Of a stretch of 64,000 bases of DNA, positions 44,760-55,219 are shown piece after piece. A model generated the notes under the pieces. The model had not been told where the DNA came from, did no database searches, and saw nothing but the letters and a program-made list of their open reading frames with translations. Numbering within the stretch: the first letter of the stretch is position 1; each line of letters opens with the position of its first letter. A program made the translations under genes and the position numbers. Origin of the DNA: Kingdonia uniflora. Its lineage: Eukaryota > Streptophyta > Magnoliopsida > Ranunculales > Circaeasteraceae. The stretch is from positions 4,030,001 to 4,094,000 of the forward strand of contig JACGCM010000715.1 of assembly GCA_014058105.1 (NCBI GenBank), written 5' to 3'.

Positions 44760-45142
44760 TACTCGCATGAGCAGGCAAGGCGTTAAGAGCCTTTCAAATT
44801 CTAAGTACCTTCGTGATTGCTGAATCGAAGGGTCTGATGGTAAGACGAAGGTATAGCTTGCATGGCGTGAAGCCAATCTCATCTGAGTATACCGAGGTAT
44901 TCAGACTTCTTGTCAATGATGATGATGTTGGTTTGAAGGGTAATGAGGCGTGTAATGAAGGGTAGGCTGATACGGCCAACAGTAGCTTCTGTTGATCCAT
45001 TAAAACCTTTTAGTTCAATGTTGGCGGCAGTTATGAGGTCTATTTTCTTCATGGTTTGGATAGTTTGGAGAAAGTGGACATCAGCTGCGCTCCCAGTATC
45101 TGTGAGCATTGTATGGAGGACGAGGTTCTCGATCTTAATCAT
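44760..45142 (-). pseudogene. aspartic protease (C)
   Basis: LVLHTMLTDTGSAADVHFL has the DTGS active site, then FNGSTEATVGRISLPF and KSEYLGILR followed by a stop where Gly/Arg-Asp-Trp is usual. DWLHAMQAIPS continues past the stop. Confidence 0.82.
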
Positions 45143-45149
45143 GATGACT

Positions 45150-47007
45150 AATGGATCGGAATGGGGGAAACGAACGTGTGAAGTGTCACAGTCGATGAAA
45201 GAAATACCTTCGAGTCAAGGGTGACGGCTTGATTCTGGCAGAAGCGTAGGAAATTTCTCTTGATAGGTAAGCTTGTAACATTCTTCGATATGTTTTCGTT
45301 TGCTCTTGGAATGTCCACTGTCTATATTGTTGGCTTCGATAAGCTTGACTCTAAAGATGTACACCTCGGCTAGGTCAGTAGAAGGGGTGGATAGAGATTT
45401 GAGGTAGGACCCATCGAGGTAGCTTGGAAGATCAGTAATATACTGGTGCAAATGACATGTTCTGAAGATAAGTTCGAGAGAGCGCTGAAGGGCAAAGCAT
45501 TTATTGGTATGGTGACAGTTGGACTTATGGTTGGCACAGTAAGATTCGCCTGGTCTGACTTTGATGGGGAAAGGGATTTGCCAAATGGGGTCTGCCTGTA
45601 TTTGTGGCAGAAGGGTGCTGAGGGGGGAAGTGAGTGTAGGCAAAATGGGCCTTGGTCGCTTCTAGCGAGCTTCGGTGCTCTTATCAATGTTAGGATTTTT
45701 GTGGCTCTCAGTCTCCTGTGAGACATGAGCGATCAGGGGTGTGAGAGCAGAGTGGGGGTGTTGCCGAGGTTTATTAAAGTTTGTTATTTGTTAAGGCTGG
45801 CTCTGTTTCCGGGACTCTTGAAGGCGTTTGAGATCAATGTAGCCATTGACCATCGAGAGCATCTCCTTGAGTATTTTTGGTTTGTGGAGGACTAGGTGTT
45901 CTTTTACTCGGCTGTGGTCGGGCAGGGCATTCGAATATGCCAAAATATCATTCGAGCAGTCGATATTTTCCATTTTCCGAGATTCGTCGAGGAATCTTCT
46001 AGTGAAGGCTTCGAGGGTCTCACTACCAGATTTTCTGAAATTGAAAAGAACGTTAACTCTGACCTCTCTGTCCATGTTAAAGGCAAACTGTGCGATAAAA
46101 AGATGTGAAAGTTGCTCAAAGTTACGGATTGAGCCATTTGGGAGATTGTGGTACCATCGAAGGGGGTTATCGGTAAGGCTCATTGGAAAAAGGCGACATA
46201 ATAGGTAGTCAGCCGTGGAGTAGAGGCTCAGGGAGTTTTGGAATTCGAGGATGTGGGATTTGGGGTCTGTGATACAGAATTTGCTGAGTTTGGGGGAATG
46301 AAAGTTAGAGGGTATTTTGATAGCCAAAAGTTTGGGGCAGATCGGGTTAATGAGGCGGCTCCAGGAGTCTGTGACGGGTAACGTGCTAACGTGAATGACG
46401 GGTTGTATTTTGTGGTCGAAGTCCTGCTGTGTAACATATGCAGGATGTGGGGGAGATTGATGAATTCGAAGGTTGTGAGGTCGAGTGTGTGATATAAAAT
46501 TAGTACTGCATTCGCCGAGCTGTTCCTGAGCAGGACGGCATCTAGGGTGTCTAGTGGTGCGGAGGGTTGAGTCAGAAGAGTCTTCTGTTGGGTAAATTCC
46601 GAGGTGAATGGAGCCAGTTGAGGAATAATATGGGGGAAACCTTCAGCACCGGTGTGAACGGGGGGTATCTCGAGATTTGGTGAAGGCCATAGGCGGGCGG
46701 GAGAAGAGACGCGTGATGGGTCTTGTACCTTGGACGGGCGAGCAGGTTCAAGGGGCTGCAATCTCTATAGATCTTGGACGGTGTTGCGCAGCTCGTCTAT
46801 TGCTCTGTTCTGTCTGTTATCATCATCCAAGCGGCGATTCCGCTTGGCTTCCAGTGCCAAGCGGTGGCTTTCACGCTCCTGGTTTAGTTGGTTCTGGTGG
46901 CGTTCCTCTGCCTGAGCGACTTGTTAGGATAACAAGGCTATTTGGGCAGCTACTCCGCCAATGGAGTGGCCTGCCTGGGTTGAGTTGGAACGGCGTGTGG
47001 GTGCCAT
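45150..47007 (-). pseudogene. gag (C)
   Basis: ATG at 47007 (MAPTRRSNSTQAGHS). A charged helix (QLNQERESHRLALEAKRNRRL) and a Pro-rich linker to about 46230 follow. The capsid domain at 46327-45791 is open: DPKSHILEFQNSLSLYS, FPMSLTDNPLRWYHNLP, FEQLSHLFIAQFAFN, ETLEAFTRRFLDESRKM, VKEHLVLHKPKILKEML (Retrotrans_gag type). A Cys/His tail at about 45560-45490 (YCANHKSNCHHTNKCFALQ) ends in YLDGSYLKS. A slip lies near 46230. Confidence 0.88.
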
Positions 47008-47076
47008 TGTGGGTAATCTGCTGAAGTAGAAAACAAAAGGAGGGGAAGAAGGATAGGGGATTGGTAGGGTGGGAAG

Positions 47077-47090
47077 CACAGACGGCGCCA
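47077..47090 (-). other. primer binding site (C)
   Basis: TGGCGCCGTCTGTG on the minus strand, two bases from the LTR. It matches the complement of the 3' end of plant tRNA-Lys(UUU) as I recall it (acceptor strand AGACGGCG plus CCA). Confidence 0.8.
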
Positions 47091-47092
47091 AT

Positions 47093-47809
47093 TATAGGGA
47101 CCTAACTTCGTTCGGATGGGAAGTTGGTTCTTACAACGTAGAATCAATCCTCAATCAAAGGAGGCAAGCAATTAACCTAAAGTAAGATCTAAGTTAAAGA
47201 CAAATACTTGCATAGAGGCCCGAATGTGACTCTCTACGACCTCTGATGAGGATTTTTTAAGACAGATTGTATTATTGAAGAGTAAATAACAGGGTTCGAG
47301 TACAGAGTATCTGGGTGGTCGAAGGTAAAATGCAAGGGGTCGGAGATGATTTTTCTAACCCCTTCTTGGCTTCCCCTCTCCTCAATTTATTGAGATACCG
47401 GGAGCTGAGTCACCAAGAATGGGTCAGGATTACATGATTACTGTCAGGAAATCCTGGCGAGTTATGGGCGTCAGTCATGTCAATACTGTCACTGCAACAT
47501 TTATTGGTGATGTCTCTGAATGGCGCAGTGGTTGGACCTGTCACTGTAGCTGTATGGGCTAATCAATGTGCCGTCTGGTCTGATGAGGTGATTGTCTATC
47601 TTATCTTGCTTCGACCGTGTGTTAGTGAGGTCGAAGGATTTCTGTTGTAGCATGTTGATCCGTTCTCGAAGCTTTGTCTGATGCCGAAGTTTCATCTTCG
47701 GGGGATCTCTGGGGAGTCTATTTTAGCGATTGAATGGGCTTCGATACATTCGAATAGGCTCTGAAGTAGGCTTCAACTGACTGTCGAAGGCTACGAGAAG
47801 GCTGCTACA
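47093..47809 (-). repeat. 5' LTR of C
   Basis: TATAGGGACCTAAC...GGCTGCTACA, 717 bases. The terminal TG is mutated to TA, and the TATA-box site reads AATTTATT (47394-47401). The copy that should drive transcription is therefore damaged while the 3' LTR copy is intact. Confidence 0.95.
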
Positions 47810-47814
47810 GTGTT
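47810..47814. repeat. target-site duplication of C, right copy (GTGTT)
   Basis: Identical to 34608-34612, outside the C LTR end GCTGCTACA. Confidence 0.93.
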
Positions 47815-48300
47815 CACCAAGGTAGACGGAACATTGCTAGACCCATCGGGATTTATCTTTCTTGGCGAGAATTTCTCGAAGATGGTAACTGGTGATGACA
47901 CAGATATGGTGTGCTTGAAAGTAGGGTTTGAGCTTTCGAGATGTGTAAACAAGTGTAAGGAGAAGTCTTTAAAGTTTGTTATATCGGGTTTTAGTTGGGG
48001 TTAAATTTTGGCTGATGAAGTAGACAATTTGCTCAATACTCGCTTCGATTCGGATAAGGACCGAGCTGATAGATTCGTCGGTGACTGCAACATATGGAGA
48101 AAGAATTTCTCCTTCGACCGGGTTACTCATAACAGGTGGTTAACCAAGGTAAGTTTTGAGTTCGAGAAAAGCTTGTTCGTATTCGGGTGTCCAATTAACT
48201 TTGGGTTTTTTGGCCTTATTAACGCCTTGCTCACGTAGGAGGGAGAATAACCAAGCGCACCTGCTGGAAAATTTTGAAATAAAACAGTTAAGGGATGTTA
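47810..48300 (-). pseudogene. RT-linked RNase H, upstream part (B2)
   Basis: Upstream continuation of the B2 RNase H across the C insertion. The VYLGEH motif spans the junction, and an upstream frame gives KPKVNW-like and YTSRKLKPYFQAHHI-like segments matching C (43730-43100). The frame contains stops. Confidence 0.75.
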
Positions 48301-49160
48301 TTTTGCCTGCTACCTCTGGGCATCTTTCTTAGTTCGGGGAGAAGGCATACAAATAAGCGCTCGAATTTGGGTGGGATCTATTTCGATGCCTCATTTGCTA
48401 ATGAGGTGACTGAGAATTAGCTAGAGGAAACACCGAATTGGCATTTGTCTGGGCTTAATTTCATGTTACATGATCGAAGGATGGAGAAGACTTCGGTCAG
48501 GTCCTGTATATGGGTATGTTTATGGAGGCTCTTGAAAAGCATATTATCGATGTAAACTTCAACTGACTTGCCAAGCAAGGGTTTGAACATGGTAGTACCA
48601 AGGAGTTGGCAAGTGGCACCCGCGTTTTTGAGGCAGAAGGGCATCACATTAAATCGGTAAAGTCCTTGTTCGGTGATAAAAGAAGTTTTTAGTTGATCAT
48701 CAGCGAGAAGAGGTACTTGATTGTAACTCGTCACTGCGTCCATCATGGATAGGCATTTATGGCCGGCTGTGGCATTGAGAAGTACTGAAATGATCGGGAG
48801 AGGGAAACTGTCCTTCAGTGTGTGCTTATTAAGATCAGTAAAGTCAACGCAGATTTCTATCTTGCCATTTTGTTTGGATATAACAACGATGCACGAAATT
48901 CAATCGACATACTTGACTTCGCGTATAAATCCAACGGCTAGGAATTTTTTGACCTCAAGGTTTACTGTATCTCAAATCCTCGGGGAAATGCATATTTCCT
49001 CTATTTGACAGCCGTAGATTTAGGGATGAGGTCAAAAAGGTGGTAGGCCAGGGTAGGGTTGACGCCGGGCATTTTGTAAAATGTCCAGGTGAAGACATCC
49101 TTGTTGGTTCAAAGGAAAGTGGTAAGTTTAAGTTTTTCGTCGGCATTTAAGAAACTGCCA
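48300..49160 (-). pseudogene. reverse transcriptase (B2)
   Basis: Bases 48746-48417 read open: MMDAVTSYNQVPL, LKTSFITEQGLYRFNVMPF, then VEVYIDNMLFKS and NMKLSPDKCQFGV. The active site YIDD is changed to YIDN, so the second catalytic Asp is lost. The N-terminal half (48750-49160) has KNGK-like and GRGTFI-like traces broken by stops. Confidence 0.82.
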
Positions 49161-49199
49161 ATAAATGTGCCTCAACCAGGGTTGTCAAGTTTAATGTAA

Positions 49200-49715
49200 A
49201 CTATGGGTTCGATGGGTGTGGTATCGGTAGAAGAGGTCACGGGACTAGGGAGAAAGAGGTGCAGTGATAGCTATGGCTTCACTAGTTTCTTGGTAAGGTC
49301 GATTTCGGTACTCTCGCTGGATCGAGCTAATCGTTATGAGCCTTTCATGTCCCACGTACCGCATGGGGTAGTGAAACATAGTGTTTGATGGTAGGTCGAA
49401 GGTATGGCCTTCATAGCATGAAGCCCATCGCTGCTCAGAATGCCAAGGTATTCAGGCTACTTGTTAATGACAAGGAAACTGGTTTGAAGGGTAAAACGGG
49501 AAGGCTGAATCGGCCAACGGTAACCTCTATTGATCCATTGAAACCTTTCAACTCGATATTTGCTGGTGTGATCAGATCGGTCTTTTGCATAGCTCAGACT
49601 ATCTAAAGGAAAAGTACATCAGCTGCACTTCCAGTATCGATGAGCATAATGTGGACAACGAGGTGCTCGACTGTAATCATGATGACTAAAGGGTCTGAAT
49701 GGGGGAAACGAACGA
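49200..49715 (-). pseudogene. aspartic protease (B2)
   Basis: The frame upstream of RT contains VVHIMLIDTGSAADVLFL (DTGS intact) near 49660-49605, then VELKGFNGS-like and YLGILS-like segments to about 49430. A stop after VLFL and a slip break it. Confidence 0.75.
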
Positions 49716-51414
49716 GGGAGATATCATAATCGATGAAGAATATACCGCCGAGTCGAGGGTGATGGCTAGATTCGGGTAGGAGGACTAGAAGTTTATGTTG
49801 ATAGGTAAGTTTATAATACTCTTCGACCCGCTTACACTTTCTTTGGGTGTCGCCACTATCGATGTTATTGACTTCGATCATATAGGCTTGGAAGATGTGT
49901 ACTTCGGCAGGTCCAGCATTCGTGGAGGGCTGGCATTTAAGGTATGAACCGCCAAGGTAGCTGGGAAGGTCGACAACATACTGGTACAAGTGGTCGGCTT
50001 TGAGGATCATCTCAAGTGAACACCGTAAGGCGTAGTACTTGTTTGTGGGATAAAAATTGTATTTGTGGCTCTAGCAGTAGGGCTCGTCCTTTCTGACTTT
50101 GATGGGGAAAGAAGTTTGCCAGATAAGATCGGCCTGGATGAGTATAAGGAGTATACTGATGGGAGCGGTCAATTGGGGTTGAACTAGCATGGGGCACTTT
50201 TTGTGGGGCTCGAAGGATTAAGCGTCGAAGTGGGGGTGTTTGCGGTTGTCGATCTCATTAGAAATGAAAGCAACCATGAGTGTGGCTGGTTGTCGAGGTC
50301 TATTGTGGTTGGTGGTAGAGGCTTGTCCATAGTGATTAGTTTTGCAGAAACGTTAGAGGTCGATGTATCCATTGACTTTGGATAGCATCTCCTCGAGGGT
50401 TCAGGGTTTCAGGAGGATGATATACTCTTTAACGCGACTGTGGTCGGGCAGGGCGTTTAAGTAGGCTAGGACAGCGTTCGCGCAATCAAGGTTTTTGACC
50501 TTGTGCGATTCATCAAGAAATGCTTGGTGAAGTTCTTAAGCGTTTCTGAGGGTGTTTTTCGAAAGTTGATAAGGGCATCGACCCGGACTTCACAGTCTTT
50601 GTTGAAAGCAAAATAAGAGATAAATATGTTTGATAGTTGTTTGAAGCTTCGAATGGACCCGTTATGGAGACTATGGTCTCACTTGAGAGGGCTGCCAGTA
50701 AGACTGATGGGAAACATGCGACACAAGATGTGATCAGTGGTGGAGTGTAGGCTTAAAGCTTTCTGGAACTCAAGGACAGAGGACTTTAGGAGTATAAAAG
50801 TTTGGAGGCATAGATTTTCTGGCAGAGCTCTTGCTGGGTTAAGTAGGCTGTTCGAGGGGGAGAATGTTGGGGTTACAAATGGTAGGGCCGTGGGCTAGGA
50901 GTGTGCTTCACACTGCGTTCTCCAAGGCGTTCCCGAGCAGGGCACCTATTGGGGTATCGGGAGGTTCGAAAGGTTGAGTTGGAAGAATCCTTCGTGATGG
51001 GGGCGCCGAGATGTATCAAACCTATGAGCACAGTAGTGGGGGTACCTTCAGTACCAAGGTGGACCGGAGGGACTTTGGTTTGGGGATGGGGCCCGAGACG
51101 TGTGCGGGCAGAGATGCGCGAGGGGGCGGGGACCCAAGAACGTATAGGGACGTCCTGGGTTTGTACTTGCTGAAGTTCGCAAACCGTGTGGCACAGTTCA
51201 GCGAGGGCTTAAATTTCTCTATACCATTATCATTTAAGTAGCACTGCCATTCATCCTTAAGCACCTAGTGGCGATCCACGCGCTCAAGGTGAAGCTGGTC
51301 AGTGTGGCGCTCTTCCGCCTGAGCGAATTGTTAGCTCATAAGGGCTAATTGGGTGGCGATGCCATCATCGGAGGTGCCAACTATGGCGGAGTTAGAACAA
51401 AGGGTGGGGTCCAT
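49716..51414 (-). pseudogene. gag (B2)
   Basis: The ATG at 51414 gives MDPTLCSNSAIVGTSDDG, matching the gag starts of the other Tat elements. The charged N-terminal helix, capsid region (about 50750-50340) and Cys/His tail (about 50090-49980, followed by LYQYVVDLPSYLGGSYL) are all present but frameshifted. Confidence 0.72.
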
Positions 51415-51436
51415 TGGATATGGTTATAGGGTGAAA

Positions 51437-52155
51437 TGTAGGGGAATGATCTCGCAGAGAGGAGATCGCACTCTTACACTGTGGGAATTAGCTTCGACTA
51501 TAGATTTTAACAAATATATGACAGAAATAAGAGGAATTATTATGCTAAAATACTTGTGTGGAGTCCATGAATTGGTATACTCTATGACCTCTAGTGAGGA
51601 TTTGAATGGAAGATTGTATATATAAATGAGGTTACAGTTCGAATCCAATAGAACTTGGTAATGTTCAAAGGTTGCTGATATTAGAGGAGGCTTGGGTTGA
51701 GTTTTTTTAACCCCTTCATGATGTCTCTCCTCTCCTATTTATAGAAGATAGAAAAGGATGAGTCACCATACGAGGTCATATTACATGAATACCCTTTTGG
51801 AGTGGCTATCCTATATGTGAGGTTGGTCCTGACACTGTAGCTGTCTGGTGGCTTGTTTCACTGTATTGTCTGGTGAGCTGGCAGTCAAGTCTGTCTGCCT
51901 TCGGCCATGCACTAAATGGTCAAAGTCCCTTTGAAGCTTGTGTTGGGTTCTGATGTTGATCGACTGTCTTTGGCTTCGACTATTATGGCAAGTTTCGATG
52001 CGGCCTTCGAGTGTTCGGTTAGTCTCGGAAGGCTTTGTATAAATCATATGCCTTTGGCTGTTTTGATGGTTCCTTAGGCTTCGAGTCTCTTGTAGGCTTC
52101 GATGTAGCCTTCTAGTATTCAACTAGTCTTAGAAGGCTGCGAGTAGGCTACTACA
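51437..52155 (-). repeat. 5' LTR of B2
   Basis: 719 bases, TGTAGGGGAATGATC...CTACTACA. A TATA box TATTTATA at 51736-51743 faces the minus strand. It would drive the B2 genomic RNA. Confidence 0.9.
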
Positions 52156-52160
52156 AGTTT
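52156..52160. repeat. target-site duplication of B2, right copy (AGTTT)
   Basis: Partner of GGTTT at 14731-14735, directly outside the CTACTACA end of the B2 LTR. Confidence 0.75.
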
Positions 52161-53892
52161 TGCTTTCCACATATGTATAAGAATATGAAGTACCATAAAG
52201 GATCCTACTAGGAGAGGTTGACTTGGGGTACAGAAACAGCCCTTAAGCAAGTGGACAGGCAAGCATTCCTGGACAAGTTAGCAGCTGTTGATCCTAGTGC
52301 AAAAGCATGGCTACATCAAGAGCCTTATGACCATTGGTACTTATCACATTTTGACTTCACTTCAAAGTGTGAGCACATCACCAATAATTTCTCTGAAAGC
52401 TTCAATTGGTATATTATGAAAATTAGGTATCAGCTACTTCAAAAGGCTATAGAAATACTCAATTAAATGATTATGAAGTTAATGGTTTAAGGGAAGGACC
52501 AAGGCAACAACATGGGATCAGGATGGTCTTGTACCAAGAGTAACTACACATCTTGATAAAGTAATGCAACACTATGAGGAGCATGATATAGAGGGAGGAC
52601 ACTTAGATGAGTGGGTTTCAATTGGAAGTCATGACTCTAGGTGGACAGTCAATATCAAGATACACACTTGTCAATGTAATGAATAGCAACTCACAGGACT
52701 GCCATGTGTTCATGTTGCTAGTGTTTTGGTGCCAATGAGGGCACAATTAAAGAAGTAAGTTATATACTAATTGGTTCTTGTTTTCTTCAATTCTAATCCT
52801 TATTAATGTGGATATACTTTCTGATGATTGCAGTTATTGCTCTCATTACCACTTAGTTTCTGCTTATAATGCCACTTATAGTGGAATTGTTCACCCAGTA
52901 TCTGATTTTTCACACTGGGAGAATGTATGAATTTATCAAACTTTGTTGAAGTACGGAACATTTTATCTGTACAGTTTTAATGGTCTATTTTGTTTTGTTG
53001 TTAATGTAGCAACATACTCATGTTGAACCTCCACCACTAGTCAGAGGGCCAAGAAGACCAAGGAAAGTAAGAATTAAAGGTGGTAATGAAGGGGGTGGAT
53101 CATAAAAAGGATGTGGTAAATGTCGTGGCTATGGGCACAATAAAAAGACATGTAAAGGACTACTAGTAGCTGATTTTCAACCAAATCCACCAAATAGACC
53201 ATGTACAAGAATAGACATTCCTAGCAGTCAAGCAGCTTTCAGGAGAACCATTGGTATTGAGACCCCAACAAATACCACAAGGAGCACTTATATGATAAAT
53301 AGAGGAGGAAGGCCATTAGGGAGTAGGCCAAGGCCAGTATTTGCATCTAATACTTAGTCTAAAGTAATAATAATAGTACACAAGTATCAAGAGGAAATAA
53401 GAGAGACGGACATATGGAAGAGGAAGTGGAAGGGGGATGACTACACCTACATTTCCAACACATGTACAGGAAGGGGAAATGGTAGAATTGCTACACCTAT
53501 ACCTCCAAGAGAAGATAAAGGAAGGGGGGATGATGGAATTGTTACACCTGCACCTCCAAAACAAGGTAGAGGAAGGGGGAGGGCTGGAACTACACATGCT
53601 TTATCAAATCAAGGTATAGGAAGGGGAAGATTTGGAAGTACACAAACTGAGTCAAGTCAAAAAGGGATCTAGAACTATACATGCTTCATCAACTATAACT
53701 GAAATGGCCCCAAATAATCAAAGGTTTATGGATGAATGGTTGTCAAACTCAGTCCCTACTTAGGCTTATCAAACTGTCCCTGCTCAGGCTTCTCAAACTG
53801 TCCCTCCAAACATTCCAACTGTGATAAGTCAAGCATCAACAAATCCTTACAAAAGGACATTTAAGCCACCAAGACAAGTCTGGAAGCCATGA
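52156..53892 (+). pseudogene. MULE (mudrA-like) transposase, 3' part
   Basis: Continuation of the gene broken at 14735: the frame resumes as FPHMYKNMKYHKG, then WGTETALKQ and NNFSESFNWYIMKIRYQ, which carries the Glu of the DDE triad. A SWIM-type zinc finger follows at 52665-52725 (CQCNE, stop, QLTGLPCVHVASV; CxC...CxH). Likely introns are 52755-52833 and 52925-53009 (GT...AG), and after the first the frame reads YCSHYHLVSAYNATYSG. A CCHC knuckle (CGKCRGYGHNKKTCKG, about 53110-53158) and a Gly/Arg/Ser-rich tail complete the usual plant MULE order. Stops within the SWIM domain and before the knuckle show decay. Confidence 0.85.
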
Positions 53893-54015
53893 ACCAAAGA
53901 AGTTTATAATTTTGGCATTGTTCTCATTTTAGACATTTTGTAAGTGAGAAGCAATGGTTTGAATGTGTTTTAATTTTAAGTATTTGTGATTAATGGTCAC
54001 TTTTTGTTAGATATA
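53893..54015. other. MULE 3' flank, non-coding
   Basis: AT-rich sequence after the MULE stop, ending at the A2 LTR. No terminal inverted repeat matching the left side is visible, so the MULE end may be cut by A2 or lie elsewhere. Confidence 0.4.
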
Positions 54016-54626
54016 TGTAGGGACTTATCCCACGATCTAACCCAATTTGAACTACTTCCAGTTTGAACTACCTCCATATCAAACTCACGCATCTTACACG
54101 TAACATAAACAGTCAGTATTGACACCTACACTACAAACTTATGAAGAACGTGGGTCGAACACAACCGAAAAACATGAACAAGTCAAAGACACCTGTCTCT
54201 CACGAACTCAACAGCTACCCAGTCAACCACCACTTACCGTATTGTTCGGAGAACATACTTTAGTATGATAAAGAACTGCAGACAAGGCTTATATAAAGAA
54301 AAAGTTCCATAAGAGACAAGAACCAAAAAAATATACGAGAAATTACCAAGAAAACAATATTTTTTCTAGATTCTGAAACACTAAAAATTCTAATTTGCAA
54401 TATCAAGTATTTCTAGTTCGAGAGATCACTTGTAATAAGATATCAGCCTCAAACAATAAAAGTTACTGTTACTAAACCCTCAACTCGAGGTCGTGGTTTT
54501 TTACCTATTCAAAGGTTTTCCATGATAAATCACATGTGTCATTTCTTATTTTACATTAGTTTTTATCACAGGAACATTGGTGTAAGAGCTAATTTTGAGC
54601 CATCCCGAGCTTACGGAATTAGGTCA
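54016..54626 (+). repeat. 5' LTR of A2
   Basis: Starts TGTAGGGACTTATCCC and aligns with the minus-strand LTR of A1. TATA-like GGCTTATATAAAG near 54288. The inner end is placed by alignment to A1, before TTATATT and the PBS. Confidence 0.82.
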
Positions 54627-54633
54627 TTATATT

Positions 54634-54705
54634 TGGCACCGTCTATGGGAATCGAACCCACGACCATGTGGTGAAAAGCCACATGATTCATCTATAGATC
54701 GAAAT
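54634..54705 (-). other. extended primer binding site, antisense tRNA-Lys(UUU)-like
   Basis: The plus strand starts TGGCACCGTCTATGGGA (PBS) but similarity to a tRNA goes on. On the minus strand it reads, in order, an anticodon arm TGTGG-CTTTTCA-CCACA with anticodon TTT, a T arm GTGGG-TTCGATT-CCCAT, and acceptor strand AGACGGTG with CCA. Strong similarity covers about 53 bases and fades through the D-arm region. The tRNA identity is from memory of plant tRNA-Lys(UUU). It is probably not a working tRNA gene, because the 5' half is degenerate and CCA is encoded. Confidence 0.7.
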
Positions 54706-54759
54706 ACTGAACCAAAGGAGGATCAGGGTGATCAAAAGTGTTGTAAGGGCAACACTGGC

Positions 54760-55200
54760 AACCCTCAAAAAGGCAGTTCACTACCTAAATCGGTCCTCCC
54801 AAAGATGAATGTTCAAATCTCTGCAATTTTTCCAATCTTCTCCAAGGATAAGCTATACCGTTCCTCTCAACCATTAGAACCAATTGAGAGCTGCCCGTAC
54901 TGGTATGCTTTACAGAGGTTGCTGGAATTCATTTTTAAGGAGGGACGGATGTACGAATACATTATCGATCTGGAATCATACATGGATGACAGCTATAAGA
55001 AGTAACTCAAAGTATTCCAGGTCAAAGATTAAGTTGAGGAGAAATATTTCTACCATATATACCATAGTAACATGATCAAAATCTATCAAATCACCAACTC
55101 TTGCCAATTCAAGTATAGGAGACTGTCAGAATGTTGAGATCTCACACCTCAAGATAAAGAAATCAAGCATCTACCTGAGTCGAGCAATCACCGGCTTGGG
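54760..55200 (+). pseudogene. gag C-terminal remnant (A2)
   Basis: Only about 250 bases separate the PBS from the end of gag, where CPYWYALQRLLEFIFKEGRMYEYIIDLESYMDDSYKK-type residues (positions 54884-55005) match the tail after the Cys/His region in C. The N-terminal helix and capsid are absent. Stops follow at 55003 onward. Confidence 0.7.
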
Positions 55201-55219
55201 ATCTCCTTCGAAGATTGCG

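Larger units (their letters stand above)
34613..47809 (-). mobile_element. Tat-lineage retrotransposon C (nested in B2 RNase H)
   Basis: Full-length minus-strand element (13,197 bp) with a perfect GTGTT duplication and LTRs of 716 and 717 bases. It has the longest open frames of the set and the closest LTR pair (about 18 differences in the first 300 bases by eye). It is therefore probably the youngest insertion here. It carries two antisense small genes rather than one. Confidence 0.95.
14736..52155 (-). mobile_element. Tat-lineage retrotransposon B2 (outer, carries B1 and C)
   Basis: Minus-strand element with LTRs at 14736-15438 and 51437-52155 and near-matching 5-bp target-site duplications, inserted in the MULE transposase gene. 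Removing B1 (21207-33291) and C (34613-47809) with one duplication copy each leaves about 12.1 kb in the usual order. That order is LTR, gag, protease, RT, two RNase H domains, integrase, tandem repeats, antisense genes, polypurine tract, LTR. No PBS remains next to the 5' LTR. All frames are broken. Confidence 0.92.

Noticed and set aside
54016..54020. Search for an A2 target-site duplication
   Set aside because: The left flank is ATATA but the 3' LTR is outside the window, so no duplication can be shown.
54634..54705. Functional tRNA-Lys gene on the minus strand
   Set aside because: It sits exactly at the PBS, encodes CCA, and its D arm and 5' acceptor strand are degenerate.
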